A DNA stretch of 64,000 nucleotides from Microbispora hainanensis (GCF_036186745.1 NZ_CP108086.1:4650001-4714000), one strand, 5' to 3'; numbered from the stretch's first letter, positions 1 to 9,400 are shown. Numbers and translations are program-made. Notes: generated by a model not told the origin, from the sequence alone.

Positions 1-1065
1 GCCAAGCGCGAGGCCGCGCTGATCGTCCGGGAGATCGAGAGCGAGGCCCGGAAGGAGGGCGAGAAGCGCGCCTGCAAGATCGTGACACTGGCGGTGCAGC
101 GGGTCGCCACCGAGCAGACGGCCGAGTCGGTGGTGAGCGTCCTCCACCTGCCCGGCGACGAGATGAAGGGCCGCATCATCGGCCGCGAGGGCCGCAACAT
201 CAGGGCGTTCGAGTCCACCACCGGGGTCAATCTGATCATCGACGACACGCCGGAGGCGGTGCTGCTGTCGTGTTTCGACCCGGTCCGGCGGGAGACGGCC
301 AGGCTGACGCTGGAGAAGCTGGTGCTCGACGGCCGGATCCACCCCCAGCGCATCGAGGAGGCGTACGAGCGCAGCAAGGCCGAGGTGCGGGACCTGTGCG
401 TGCGCGCGGGAGAGGACGCCCTGGTCGAGCTGGGCATCACCGAGATGCACCCCGAGCTGGTCACGCTGCTGGGCCAGCTCCGCTATCGCACCTCCTACGG
501 CCAGAACGTGCTCAAGCACCTGATCGAGTCGGCGCACATCGCCGGAATCATGGCCTCCGAGCTGGGGCTCGACCGTGACCTCGTCAAGCGGTGCGCGCTT
601 CTGCACGACATCGGCAAGGCGCTCACCCACGAGGTCGAGGGCAGCCACGCGATGATCGGCGCGGAGATCGCCCGCCGGTACGGCGAACACGAGGACGTCG
701 TCCACGCCATCGAGGCGCACCACAACGAGGTTGAGGTCAAGACCGTCGAGGCGGTCCTCACCCAGGCCGCGGACGCGATCAGCGGCAGCCGCCCCGGTGC
801 CCGGCGCGAGTCCCTGGAGGCGTACGTCAAGCGGCTGGAGCGTCTGGAGGAGATCGCCCAGTCGTACGACGGTGTGGACAAGGTCTTCGCCATGCAGGCC
901 GGCCGGGAGATCCGGGTGATGGTCCGGCCCGACAACGTGGACGACATCCAGGCCCAGGTCATCGCCAGGGACGTCGCCAAGCAGGTCGAAGAGGAGCTGA
1001 CCTACCCCGGCCAGATCCGCATCACCGTGGTCCGCGAGTCCCGTGCCACGGAGTTCGCCCGGTAA
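1..1065 (+). CDS. rny: Ribonuclease Y, 3' part (5' end outside window)
   Basis: Membrane-anchored endoribonuclease that starts mRNA decay. The reading frame is open from base 1, so the usual N-terminal membrane helix and roughly the first 150-160 residues lie outside the window. The visible part begins in the charged coiled coil. It continues into a KH domain ([15 protein letters not shown], about codons 57-71) and an HD domain with the metal-binding HDIGK motif near codon 202 and an EAHH motif about 40 residues later. The C-terminus is complete. A GTG at position 82 is internal, because the upstream codons already read as RNase Y coiled coil. Domain order and spacing match the family closely. 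Confidence 0.95.
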   Translation, partial: AKREAALIVREIESEARKEGEKRACKIVTLAVQRVATEQTAESVVSVLHLPGDEMKGRIIGREGRNIRAFESTTGVNLIIDDTPEAVLLSCFDPVRRETARLTLEKLVLDGRIHPQRIEEAYERSKAEVRDLCVRAGEDALVELGITEMHPELVTLLGQLRYRTSYGQNVLKHLIESAHIAGIMASELGLDRDLVKRCALLHDIGKALTHEVEGSHAMIGAEIARRYGEHEDVVHAIEAHHNEVEVKTVEAVLTQAADAISGSRPGARRESLEAYVKRLERLEEIAQSYDGVDKVFAMQAGREIRVMVRPDNVDDIQAQVIARDVAKQVEEELTYPGQIRITVVRESRATEFAR

Positions 1066-1271
1066 GCCCCATCTGAGAGCCTCACCCCATGAAGCCCCGG
1101 CAGGTACGCCTTGCCCGGTGCCGCCTGCCCTGCCGGGGTCGCTCGGCGACGCCCCGTCCGCTCCCCACCTTGCCCGGTAGGCGGCGCCCCTCCGGTGAGC
1201 ATCGCCGCGTGAAGCCTCGGCCGGCATAGTCCCGGCCCTCATGCCCCACAGCCCGGGGCACCCACGGTGAA

Positions 1272-1301
1272 GGGCCCCCGTCCAATGCTGGACGGGGGCC
1301 C
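1272..1301. terminator. Bidirectional terminator hairpin between rny and the LVIVD gene
   Basis: A perfect 12-bp GC-rich stem (1272-1283 with 1290-1301) closes a 6-nt loop AATGCT. It sits between two convergent genes. There is no long T-run, as is common for actinomycete terminators. The rest of 1066-1343 shows nothing recognisable. Confidence 0.8.
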
Positions 1302-1343
1302 CGGTCGTGCGGGGACTGCCCCGGTGGGGCGCCCCCCGTCGGC

Positions 1344-3149
1344 TCAGGCCTTGAGGCTGAGCGCGTCGGCGAGGTCGTTGAGCGCCTTCGCCAGCGTCGC
1401 CTGCGCCTTGACGGAGGTGTCGAGCTGGTGGGAGACGGCCCGAAGCTGCGCCACCGCGGCGTTCTTCTGTGGCCCGTTCGTGAACTGCTCGGCCCGGTCG
1501 ACGAACTTCTGTACGTTGTCGGCGGTGTTCTTCTTCATGGTGCCGGTGCGCAGCGCCTGCGCGTAGTAGGCGCGCACCAGCGGGAAGCTCGCCGGCCACG
1601 TCACCCGAGGCTGCTGCTGGGTGTTGAACCGGTCGAAGGTGGCCGTGGCAGCCGCGTCGATCTCGGCCTGGTCCAGGTGCTGGCTCGCGGTCAGCTTGAA
1701 CGCGTCGATCCCGCGGGCGATCTCGCTGCCGTATACGTTGCCGTTGTAGTAGTACGCGGACCAGAAACCGCCGAGGAGCAGCGAGGTCGCGCTGACCGGG
1801 CCGCGGTCGAAGTACGCGATCTCGTGCGGGTTGGCCGAGTCGGTGAAGTCGAACACCGAGACGCCGCCCTGATACCAGGCCTGGACCATGATGTCCCGGC
1901 CGGGCACGGGAACGAGCGACCCGTTGTGCGCGACGCAGTTCTCCTGGTTCGTCTGCGGCACGGGCAGCTTGTAGTAGCTGCGGAACTTCAGCTTGCCGTC
2001 GACGATGTCGAAGATGGCGTCCGCGCCCCACGAGGGCTCGTCGGTGACACGGCACCGCGCCCCGGTGCCGCCGCCCCACTCGTCGGTGAAGACGACCTTG
2101 GTCCCGTCGTTGTTGAACGTGGCCGAGTGCCAGTAGGCGAAGTTCGGGTCCGTCACCGCGTCGAGCCGCTTGGGGTTGGCCGGATCGGAGATGTCGATCA
2201 GGAGGCCGTTGCCCGCGCACGCCCCGGCCGCGAGCCCGATCTCCGGGTAGGCCGTGATGTCGTGGCAGTGTGTCGTGACGGGCGACGGCGACCAGGACGA
2301 GCCGGACGGGTGCTGCGGGGACTGCGGGGCGTTCTGGAGACCGTTGATCGCCCCGGTCTCCGGATCGGTGAACAGGCGCGGTGTGGAGACGACCGCCGCG
2401 GTCTGCGGGGCCGCCAGCGGCACCTTGATGACCTCGATACGCCACTGGGACGTGTTCGGGTCGGTCGCCGCGGTGTTGGCGCAGCCCGCGAGCTCCGAAC
2501 CCGACCGGACGCTCGCCGTGCCCTGCACGTAGACGTACACGTTGTCCGGGTCGTTCTTGCCGGTCACCAGGGTGTGGGTGTGCGAGCCGCGGCAGGTCTG
2601 GACGGCCGCCACCTGGACCGGCCTGCTGATGTCGCTCACGTCGAAGATCCGGACGCCGCGGAAGCGGTCCGGGTTGACCGTGCCGCTCGCGCCCTGCGTG
2701 CCGCAGTCGATCCTGCCCCGGGTCTCCTCGACCGACATGAACAGCAGGTTGCCGTACACCGACAGGTCGCCCTGGCCGCCCGGGCACACCACGGACGTGG
2801 TCAGCACCGGATTGGAAGGCGTCGAGATGTCGTAGATGTTGAAACCGGTGAAGTTGCCGACGAACGCGTACTTGCCGCTGAAGGCCATGTCCGAGTTCGC
2901 GAACGACGAGTTGCCCGGGCTGGAGGCCTGATAGAAGCCTTCAGGCTTGTCCCGGTGGGCCAGGAGTTCCAGCCCCTGGCTCGCCTGCTGAGCGTCCAGC
3001 CAGCCTGCTCCCAGGCCGGTTCGTGGATCGGCGTCGTCCGCCATGGCCGTGGCGGGCAGGAGGCCCACCAGGACCGCCCCTGCGGCGACGACTCCGATCT
3101 TCCTCAATCCAGCACGCCCCCAACGTGCTGCCGCACGACTGATTCTCAA
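1344..3149 (-). CDS. Secreted LVIVD-repeat (beta-propeller-like) protein
   Basis: Predicted exported protein of 601 aa. The TTG start at 3149 is chosen because AAGGAGGGG lies 8 nt upstream; longer readings would bury this site. The N-terminus has an Arg-rich stretch, a hydrophobic core and an AMA signal-peptidase I site. The body repeats motifs such as FNIYDISTPSNPVL, VRIFDVSDISRPVQ and LLIDISDPANPKR, typical of LVIVD repeats that fold as a propeller. The last roughly 90 residues form a separate helical tail. Cysteines are paired through the body, fitting an extracellular location. It is divergent from a DUF305 lipoprotein. The substrate is unknown. Confidence 0.85.
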   Translation of the reverse strand: MRISRAAARWGRAGLRKIGVVAAGAVLVGLLPATAMADDADPRTGLGAGWLDAQQASQGLELLAHRDKPEGFYQASSPGNSSFANSDMAFSGKYAFVGNFTGFNIYDISTPSNPVLTTSVVCPGGQGDLSVYGNLLFMSVEETRGRIDCGTQGASGTVNPDRFRGVRIFDVSDISRPVQVAAVQTCRGSHTHTLVTGKNDPDNVYVYVQGTASVRSGSELAGCANTAATDPNTSQWRIEVIKVPLAAPQTAAVVSTPRLFTDPETGAINGLQNAPQSPQHPSGSSWSPSPVTTHCHDITAYPEIGLAAGACAGNGLLIDISDPANPKRLDAVTDPNFAYWHSATFNNDGTKVVFTDEWGGGTGARCRVTDEPSWGADAIFDIVDGKLKFRSYYKLPVPQTNQENCVAHNGSLVPVPGRDIMVQAWYQGGVSVFDFTDSANPHEIAYFDRGPVSATSLLLGGFWSAYYYNGNVYGSEIARGIDAFKLTASQHLDQAEIDAAATATFDRFNTQQQPRVTWPASFPLVRAYYAQALRTGTMKKNTADNVQKFVDRAEQFTNGPQKNAAVAQLRAVSHQLDTSVKAQATLAKALNDLADALSLKA

Positions 3150-3281
3150 GGGTCGCACCCCTCCTTTTCTGATCTTGCCGGCGTGACCCATTGCGACGTG
3201 CGACAGATCTCGGGGCCCGGCCCGACCCAAAAGATCTACGCGGCGTTTGGGGGACACTAACTGAATATGGGGCGAATGTGC

Positions 3282-3321
3282 TATACCCCTTCACATCCTC
3301 CGGTTTGGCCGGTATCCCCCC
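3282..3321 (+). promoter_or_regulatory. Possible -10 and C-rich half-sites upstream of DUF305 gene
   Basis: TATACC at 3282-3287 is a good -10 candidate for the DUF305 gene. It lies within TATACCCC, and a related GGTATCCCCCC follows at 3311-3321. The two C-tract motifs resemble single halves of actinobacterial CsoR copper operators but do not form a palindrome, so the regulatory reading is speculative. Confidence 0.3.
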
Positions 3322-3347
3322 AACCGCCGACGAAGCGAGCGCAGGCC

Positions 3348-4016
3348 ATGATCTCCTCCCCGTCGTTACGGCAGCTTCTCGCGCTCGCGCTGGCCGCCGC
3401 CGCGATCAGTGCCTGTACGGCCGAGACCGCCGCACCCCCCGCCACGGTGAACGTCGTGCAGCCGGGGGCACCGGGACAGGGCAGCAAGGTCTTACCGGCC
3501 GGTGAGGTGCCGAGCTCCGACAGCAGGGAGTACACCGACGCCGACGTGCGGTTCATGCAGGGGATGATCCGGCATCACTCGCAGGCCCTGCGCATGACCG
3601 CGCTCGTCGCCGGGCGCAGCGAGAGCAGCGACCTCCCGCGTTTCGCCAAGCGGATCGAGATCTCCCAGCAGGACGAGATCGACCAGATGGTGCGCTGGCT
3701 CAGGGCCCGGCTCCAGCAGGTGCCGAGCGTGGGCTCCGGCGGGGGACACGACCACGGCGGCGGGGAGCTCATGCCCGGCATGCTCAGCGAGGCGCAGTTC
3801 GCCGAGCTGGAGCAGGCCAAGGGAGCGCGGTTCGACCGGCTCTTCTACGAGTACATGATCCAGCACCACCTGGGAGCGCTGACCATGGTGGAGCGGCTCT
3901 TCGGTGACGGGGGAGGCGAGGAGTCGGAGATCAACCAGTTCGTCACCCATGTCGATGCGGACCAGCGCATCGAGATCGACCGGATGCGCACGCTTCTCGC
4001 CGGGACGGACGGATGA
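3348..4016 (+). CDS. DUF305 (CopM-like) lipoprotein
   Basis: Predicted lipoprotein of 222 aa. The ATG at 3348 is chosen because it is followed directly by a short hydrophobic signal ending in a lipobox (AISAC). Upstream in-frame ATGs at 3267 and 3276 would put an unrelated Pro-rich stretch before the signal. The mature part has the two DUF305 repeats with Met/His motifs: FMQGMIRHHSQAL and YMIQHHLGAL. A His-rich loop (GGGHDHGGGELMPGM) lies between them. DUF305 proteins include periplasmic copper/silver-binding proteins such as cyanobacterial CopM, so metal binding outside the membrane is the likely role. Its stop lies 10 bp from the stop of the convergent peptidase gene. Confidence 0.85.
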   Translation: MISSPSLRQLLALALAAAAISACTAETAAPPATVNVVQPGAPGQGSKVLPAGEVPSSDSREYTDADVRFMQGMIRHHSQALRMTALVAGRSESSDLPRFAKRIEISQQDEIDQMVRWLRARLQQVPSVGSGGGHDHGGGELMPGMLSEAQFAELEQAKGARFDRLFYEYMIQHHLGALTMVERLFGDGGGEESEINQFVTHVDADQRIEIDRMRTLLAGTDG

Positions 4017-4026
4017 CCGGCTCCGC

Positions 4027-6105
4027 TCAGCGGAAGATCTGCAGGTAGAACGACAACTCGGCGGCGAGCGCCGCCGCTCTGGTCTCCAGCCGCCGGAATC
4101 CGTGGGCCTCTCCCTCGAAGGTCAGATAGGTGCAGGGCACGCCGCGCGCCAGCAGGCGCTCGGCGAACGCCCGCGACTGGGCCGGCGGCACCACCGGGTC
4201 GGCGAGCCCCTGCATGAGCAGCATGGGGCAGTTCACCCGGTCGGCCCGGGCCAGCGGCTCGCGCTCGCCATACCGGTCCTCGGGGCCGACCAGCCACTCC
4301 ACATAGCGCGACTCGAAGTCGTGGGTGGCCGCGACGAGCGGCCCGAGCGCGCTGACGCCCGCCACCGAGACGCCGCCCGCGAAGACGTCCGACGCGCCGC
4401 AGGCGGCCATGACCGTCCACCCGCCCGCGCTCGCGCCGCGTACGGCGATCCGCGCGGGGTCGGCGAGACCTTCCACGACCAGCCACTTGGCCGCGGCGAT
4501 CACGTCCTCCACATCGGTCACGCCCCACCGGCCGCGCAGGCGCTCCCGGTAGGCCCGGCCATATCCGCTGGATCCGCCGTAGTTGACGTCGATCACGCCG
4601 ATGCCGCGGCTGGTGAAGAACGCCTTGTCCAGGCTGAGCTCGCTCGTCGCGTGCCCGGTGGGCCCGCCGTGCACGAACACGACGTAGGGCGCGCCGCCCT
4701 CATCCGGCTGTCGCGGCGGATACAGGTACGCGTGGACGCGGACGCCGGGCGCCGCCCCGAACTCGACGGCACGAGGCGTGGGAAGAGCATCGGCGGGGAC
4801 GTCGTCGATCTCCCGGCGCAGTTCCTCGGCCCGAGCCACCCGAGCGGCCCGAGCCACCCGAGCGGCCCGAGCCACCCGAGCGGCCAGGGCACCAGGGCTA
4901 CGGTCGGCGCGGTCGTCGGCCGGGTCTCCGGGGCTCAGATCGGCAGGTCGGTCGAGGCCGCTCCCGCCGTGGTCGGCCTCGCCCTCGCCGCGGTCGGCAT
5001 GGCCGTCGGCGGGGTCTCCGGGGCCTGCGGTGGTGTCGATCCGGACGACCGAACGCGGCGCGCCCGCCCGGTAGCCGAGGCCGACGAGCACGTCGCCGTC
5101 CGCGTCCAGCATGGGCGCCCAGCCCTGGAAGGGGACGTCGAGATCGGAGAGCGTACGCGTCTCCGGGTCGAGGACGCTCAGGCGCAGGTCGCCGCGTCCG
5201 TGCAGCACGGCGAGCCGCCCGTCGCCCAGCACGGCGTACGGCAGGCCGCCGAGCTGCCACAGCGGGCCGGTGAACTCCTCCTCCGCCGGGCAGAGGGTCT
5301 CGCACGACGAGCCGGTGATGTCGGCCCGGTAGAGGTTCCACCAGCCCGACCGATCGGAGACCGCGTACAGGCGCCGCTCGTCGCACCACACCGGCGCGAG
5401 GACCGACTCGGCGGTGCCGCCCAGCACCGTCCGCGTGGCGCCGTCGGACAGCCGCGTGACCCGCAGCTCGGTGCCGGTCCAGGGCATGTGGGGATGGTTC
5501 CAGCAGATGTAGGCGAGGTGCCGGCCGTCGGGGGACGGCGTGGGCGAGGCGTAGAAGTCGCTGCCGGTGACCACCTCGGCGATCTCGCCGCCGATCGGAT
5601 CAATGGCCACGATCGAGCGGGTGACCTTGGCATCGTGGTGGTGGCGTTCCCGGACGCACCACACCCGCAGACCATCCGCGCCGTCCTGGACCCGCAGGTC
5701 GGCGTAGCGCAGCGTGCCGGGCTCGTCGGGCTCCGGCGTGACCGGAGAGGGCCGCTCCACTCCCGGGCCGCCGCCGGTGCGCGGCCTGGCGAGATAGAGC
5801 CTCTGGTCGGCGTGGTGCGCGAAGACGATCCCGTGGCCGGGGACGACGACATAGGACCGGCCGCCGTACTCGTGCACGCGCGTACGGGCGTCCCAGGGCG
5901 CGGGGAGCAGGTCGGTGAGGGAGCCGTCGGCGGCCCGGTGGACGACGGTGCGGCGGCCGCCCTCGGCGGGGCGGTCCTCCTCCCACCACGTCTCCCCGCC
6001 CAGCACGGTCGGGAAGCCGAGCCGCCGGCCGGCGCGTGCGACGTCGGCGGTGGAGATGGACGACGGCCGTGGCGAGAACGGCCTCGGGCCAGGCGTGGGG
6101 GGCAT
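4027..6105 (-). CDS. S9 family (prolyl oligopeptidase-type) serine peptidase
   Basis: Predicted cytosolic dipeptidyl/acylaminoacyl peptidase of 692 aa. The N-terminal half is a propeller with DG/PDG turns. The C-terminal half is an alpha/beta hydrolase with nucleophile motif GASAGGW (Ser near residue 558), acid in GLADPVVPP (near 633) and His in GEAHGF (near 666). No signal peptide is visible. An Asp/Gly/Ala-rich linker of about 75 residues (about 355-430) separates the two domains and contains a six-residue unit, RVARAA, repeated three times. That linker is not typical of the family. The ATG at 6105 is the first plausible start; no strong ribosome-binding site is seen. Confidence 0.9.
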   Translation of the reverse strand: MPPTPGPRPFSPRPSSISTADVARAGRRLGFPTVLGGETWWEEDRPAEGGRRTVVHRAADGSLTDLLPAPWDARTRVHEYGGRSYVVVPGHGIVFAHHADQRLYLARPRTGGGPGVERPSPVTPEPDEPGTLRYADLRVQDGADGLRVWCVRERHHHDAKVTRSIVAIDPIGGEIAEVVTGSDFYASPTPSPDGRHLAYICWNHPHMPWTGTELRVTRLSDGATRTVLGGTAESVLAPVWCDERRLYAVSDRSGWWNLYRADITGSSCETLCPAEEEFTGPLWQLGGLPYAVLGDGRLAVLHGRGDLRLSVLDPETRTLSDLDVPFQGWAPMLDADGDVLVGLGYRAGAPRSVVRIDTTAGPGDPADGHADRGEGEADHGGSGLDRPADLSPGDPADDRADRSPGALAARVARAARVARAARVARAEELRREIDDVPADALPTPRAVEFGAAPGVRVHAYLYPPRQPDEGGAPYVVFVHGGPTGHATSELSLDKAFFTSRGIGVIDVNYGGSSGYGRAYRERLRGRWGVTDVEDVIAAAKWLVVEGLADPARIAVRGASAGGWTVMAACGASDVFAGGVSVAGVSALGPLVAATHDFESRYVEWLVGPEDRYGEREPLARADRVNCPMLLMQGLADPVVPPAQSRAFAERLLARGVPCTYLTFEGEAHGFRRLETRAAALAAELSFYLQIFR
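4832..4885. repeat. Three 18-bp tandem repeats inside the S9 peptidase linker
   Basis: Three exact consecutive copies of CGAGCCACCCGAGCGGCC start at 4832, 4850 and 4868. Read on the minus strand each adds RVARAA to the inter-domain linker. Confidence 0.9.
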
Positions 6106-6158
6106 GACCGCATCCTGCCGGACGAGCCCGCTTCCGGGGGCGTGAATGCGGCAACGCG

Positions 6159-6947
6159 TCAGTCGAGGGACGGGGGAGTGGTGTAGCGGGTGGCGAGCGC
6201 GCCGAGCTGGTCGATCACCGTACGCTTCCAGGTGCCGTCGTCGAACATCCGGCGCAGCGCCTCCTCGACCTGGTCGCGCAGCGCGGGCGTCTCGGCGGCG
6301 ATGCCGTACTTCTCGGTGGCCAGGGACCCGCCGCTGAAGCGGAACCTGCCGGGATACTGCGCCGACAGCCCGGCGAGCACGGGGGCGTCGGCCACGATCG
6401 CGTCGGTCCTGCCGGAGGCCAGCAGCGGCGCGCAGGCCGCGGGCAGGTTCGCCTCGGCGAGGAAGACCTGGCGCCAGCGGGTGCCGAACCGCTTCACGAG
6501 CGGCCCGGCGGACTCCCGGGTGGCGCAGACGCGTTTGCGGGCGAGGTCACGCGGGCGGCGGATGGACAGGTCGCCGGCCCGTACGAGGATGTCGGTGCTG
6601 GTGACGAGGTAGGGGCCGGCGACATACCGGGAGCCCGCGGGGCCGGTGGCGCCGACGACGAGATCGGCCCGCGTGGGGTCGAGCGTGTAGACGACCTGGT
6701 CGTCGCGGTAGCCGAGCGCCCTGGCGACGTATTGCGCGACCTCGATGTCGAAGCCGCTGTAGCGGCCGTCGGGGAGCCGGGTGACCAGGCCCGGCTGCCC
6801 GGAGCGCACGCCGACCACCAGCGTGCCGGCGTTCCCGCATCCACCGGTCAGGAACGCGGCCGCAAGGACGCCGACCACGGCAACGCCACGCCACACGCGC
6901 TCAATATCGAGGTCGAGCCTGTCCCCCCGCCAGCAGCGACACGGCAA
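6159..6947 (-). CDS. Second amino-acid ABC substrate-binding lipoprotein
   Basis: Family 3 solute-binding protein of up to 262 aa, the last gene of the gluABCD-type operon, 28 bp after gluD. It has a hydrophobic segment ending in the lipobox LTGGC, then the bi-lobed domain (YSGFDIEVAQYVARALG; AGPYLVTSTDILVRAGDL). It is paralogous to the GluB-like protein upstream but clearly diverged. The start is uncertain: the TTG at 6947 has GGGAG only about 3 nt upstream. An internal GTG just before the hydrophobic segment would also give a lipoprotein. It may widen the range of ligands delivered to the same permease. Confidence 0.8.
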   Translation of the reverse strand: MPCRCWRGDRLDLDIERVWRGVAVVGVLAAAFLTGGCGNAGTLVVGVRSGQPGLVTRLPDGRYSGFDIEVAQYVARALGYRDDQVVYTLDPTRADLVVGATGPAGSRYVAGPYLVTSTDILVRAGDLSIRRPRDLARKRVCATRESAGPLVKRFGTRWRQVFLAEANLPAACAPLLASGRTDAIVADAPVLAGLSAQYPGRFRFSGGSLATEKYGIAAETPALRDQVEEALRRMFDDGTWKRTVIDQLGALATRYTTPPSLD

Positions 6948-6975
6948 AGCTCCCTTTACCCGGGACTCCCGCAGG

Positions 6976-7854
6976 TCAGCGCATCAGCGCGACCTCGCCG
7001 CCCGCGGCCGCCTCGGCGGCGGCCGGGTCGGCCGCGACCTTGCGGCTGCGCCTGCTGCGCCGTTCCAGCCAGTTGGCGAGGTAGCCAAGCGCCAGGTTGA
7101 TCATGATGTAGACCGTCGCGATCACGATGACCGAGGGGATGAGGTTGGCGTAGTTGGCCGGCACCACGCGGGCGCCCGCGTTCAGCAGGTCGGCGTACGC
7201 CACGACGAACCCGAGCGCGGTGTCCTTGAGCAGCACCACGAGCTGGCTGACGATCGCGGGCATCATCGCGGTCACCGCCTGCGGCAGCAGGATCAGCCGC
7301 ATCACCTGGTTCTTGCGCAGACCGATCGCGGATCCCGCCTCGGCCTGGCCGCGCGGCACGGCGAGGATGCCCGCGCGCACGATCTCGGCCAGGACCGACC
7401 CGTTGTAGACCGTGAGACCGAAGACCACGGCCGCGAACTCGGTCACGACCAGCCCGGCGAGGCTCCCGCCGTACTGGGCGAAGAAGATCAGCATGAGCAC
7501 CGGGACCGCGCGGAACGCCTCGACGACCACCCCGGCCGGGATCCGCACCCAGCGGTGGTCCGACAGACGGGCGATGCCGAACACGGCCCCGAACAGCAGC
7601 GCGAGCACCGCGGCGAGCGCGGCGGCGACCAGCGTGTTGAGCAGCCCGGGCAGGATCAGCTCGGTCCAGGTCTCGCCCCGCAGGAACGGCTCCCACAGCT
7701 TGCCGTCCCACTGGCCCTTCTCGTCGAACTTCGTCCAGACGAAGTACGCCACCAGCAGCAGGACGACGCCGAACACGAGGGTCAGCACGTTGTTGCGCAG
7801 GCGGGCGCGCGGGCCCGGGACGTCGTAGAGGACGGTGGCGCCGCGTCCGCTCAT
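6976..7854 (-). CDS. gluD: Amino-acid (glutamate-type) ABC transporter permease
   Basis: Inner-membrane permease of 292 aa in the His/Glu/Gln family. It has an N-terminal helix (VLTLVFGVVLLLVAYFVW), further helices, and the EAA loop (AEAGSAIGLRKNQVMRLILLPQA). The C-terminus carries a basic, Ala-rich tail. The ATG at 7854 overlaps the gluC stop by 4 bp (ATGA), implying translational coupling, so the longer in-frame extension is rejected. Together with GluC it forms the heterodimeric channel. The symbol follows the corynebacterial gluABCD system; the true substrate is inferred. Confidence 0.88.
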   Translation of the reverse strand: MSGRGATVLYDVPGPRARLRNNVLTLVFGVVLLLVAYFVWTKFDEKGQWDGKLWEPFLRGETWTELILPGLLNTLVAAALAAVLALLFGAVFGIARLSDHRWVRIPAGVVVEAFRAVPVLMLIFFAQYGGSLAGLVVTEFAAVVFGLTVYNGSVLAEIVRAGILAVPRGQAEAGSAIGLRKNQVMRLILLPQAVTAMMPAIVSQLVVLLKDTALGFVVAYADLLNAGARVVPANYANLIPSVIVIATVYIMINLALGYLANWLERRSRRSRKVAADPAAAEAAAGGEVALMR

Positions 7855-8522
7855 CGGATCACCGCCAGGCGCCGGGCCAGCCGGCCGGACAGCAGGTTCA
7901 AGGGGAGGGTCAGCACGACGAACCCGGCGGCGAAGCCGAGGAAGATGGGAATGATCGCGTCTCCGTGGGCGTCGAACAGGTTCTTCATCCGCAGCGCCGC
8001 CTCCATGACGCCGATCGCCGCCGCTACCGTCGTGTTCTTGACCAGGGCGTTCAGCAGGCTGCCGAGCGGAGCGATGACCGTGCGCACCGCCTGGGGGAGG
8101 ATCACCAGGCGGAGCGTCTGCAGGAACGTCAGCCCGATCGCCCGGGCCGCCTCCGCCTGCCCGAGCGGCACGGTGTTGATCCCGGACCTCACGACCTCGC
8201 ACACGAAGGCGGAGGTGTAGGCGGACAACCCGATGATCGACAGCCAGAAGCTGTTGAGCGACAGGTCGTCCCGGGAGAACTGGACGCTCATCACCGTGCC
8301 CAGGCCGAGGCCGCAGAACACGATGATGAGCGTGAGGGGCGTGTTACGCAGCACGTTGACGTACACCGCGCCCGCCCCTCGCAGCACCGGCAGCGGACTG
8401 ACGCGCATGGCCGCCAGCACGATCCCCCAGACCAGCGAGATCACCCCGCTGACCACCGTGAGCTTCACCGTCAGCCAGAACGCGCCGAGGATGACGGGAA
8501 GCTCGTCGACGACGGCCTCCAC
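7851..8522 (-). CDS. gluC: Amino-acid (glutamate-type) ABC transporter permease
   Basis: Permease of 223 aa, close to the usual length for polar amino-acid channel subunits. It has about five membrane helices and the EAA loop AEAARAIGLTFLQTLRLVILPQA. The GTG start at 8522 has GAGAGGAGG 6 nt upstream. The gene lies 35 bp after gluB and overlaps gluD by 4 bp. Confidence 0.9.
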   Translation of the reverse strand: MEAVVDELPVILGAFWLTVKLTVVSGVISLVWGIVLAAMRVSPLPVLRGAGAVYVNVLRNTPLTLIIVFCGLGLGTVMSVQFSRDDLSLNSFWLSIIGLSAYTSAFVCEVVRSGINTVPLGQAEAARAIGLTFLQTLRLVILPQAVRTVIAPLGSLLNALVKNTTVAAAIGVMEAALRMKNLFDAHGDAIIPIFLGFAAGFVVLTLPLNLLSGRLARRLAVIR

Positions 8523-8557
8523 CGCCGGCCTCCTCTCAGTGCCGCTTCCGCGCCGTC

Positions 8558-9400
8558 CTAGTAGCGGTCGACGGCCGGCGGCGTGGTGAAGTACTTGCCG
8601 AACTCGCCGAGGTTGGCGTCGAGGGCCGCACGCCAGCTGCCGTCGTTGAAGAACTTCTCGATGGCGTTGTTGATCGCGTCACGGCCGGCCTTGTCGTCCT
8701 TCTTGATGCCGATGCCGTACCGCTCCTCGCTGAACGGCTGGCCGATCAGCTTGAACTTGCCGGGGAACTGGGCGGCGAACCCGGCGAGGATCGTCGCGTC
8801 CGTGGAGATGGCGTCGACCTGGTTGTTCTCCAGCAGCGGCAGGCAGGCGCCGTACCCCTGCTGCTGGGTGAGGTTCTTGGACTCCCACTCGGGCCCGAAC
8901 TTGTCGGCGAGCCGCTTCGGCGACGACGAGCCCTGGGCGCCGCAGACCTTCTTGTCCTTGAGGGACTCGACCCCGGTGATCGAGGTGTCGTCGGCGCGGA
9001 CGAGGATGTCCTGTCCGGTGACCAGGTAGGGCCCGGCGAAGGAGATCTTCTGCTTGCGCTCGTCGGTGATGGAGTAGGTCGCGACGACCATGTCCACCTG
9101 GCCCTGCTGGATGAACGGCTCGCGGTTGGCCGACTGGGCCTCCTTGAACGTGATCCCGCTCTCCGGCACGCCGAGTTCCTTGGCGACGTACCTCGCCACG
9201 TCGACGTCGAATCCGCCGTAGCTGCCGTCGGGCTTCTTCAGCCCCCAGCCCGGCTGGTCGATCTTGATGCCGACCACGAGCTTCTTGTCGTTCTTGGCCT
9301 TGTCGACGATCGAGTCCGCACCGGAGTTGCCGCAGGCAGTCAGGCCGGTGGCCAGGGCGGCCAGCGCGAGCAGGCCGGCTCCGAATCGCATCCGCGTCAC
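8558..9400 (-). CDS. gluB: Glutamate-type ABC substrate-binding lipoprotein
   Basis: Extracytoplasmic binding lipoprotein of 280 aa. The signal ends in lipobox LTAC and is followed by CGNSGADS. The domain shows family 3 features: LVVGIKIDQPGWG, YGGFDVDVARYVAKELG, FAGPYLVTGQDILVRADD and the C-terminal NDGSWRAALDANLG. The GTG at 9400 is given here, but an ATG three codons in (9391) has GAAAGG at good spacing and may be the real start. It lies 36 bp after gluA in a four-gene operon whose order matches corynebacterial gluABCD. Confidence 0.9.
   Translation of the reverse strand: MTRMRFGAGLLALAALATGLTACGNSGADSIVDKAKNDKKLVVGIKIDQPGWGLKKPDGSYGGFDVDVARYVAKELGVPESGITFKEAQSANREPFIQQGQVDMVVATYSITDERKQKISFAGPYLVTGQDILVRADDTSITGVESLKDKKVCGAQGSSSPKRLADKFGPEWESKNLTQQQGYGACLPLLENNQVDAISTDATILAGFAAQFPGKFKLIGQPFSEERYGIGIKKDDKAGRDAINNAIEKFFNDGSWRAALDANLGEFGKYFTTPPAVDRY

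Noticed and set aside
1428..3260. Long open frame opposite the LVIVD gene (610 codons)
   Set aside because: It is the high-GC shadow of the minus-strand gene: composition is Arg/Val/Gly-biased with no domain motifs, while the minus strand has clear LVIVD repeats and a signal peptide.
6976..8202. 408-residue version of GluD starting inside gluC
   Set aside because: The first 115 residues are out-of-frame gluC sequence. The ATG at 7854 gives the normal permease length and an ATGA overlap.
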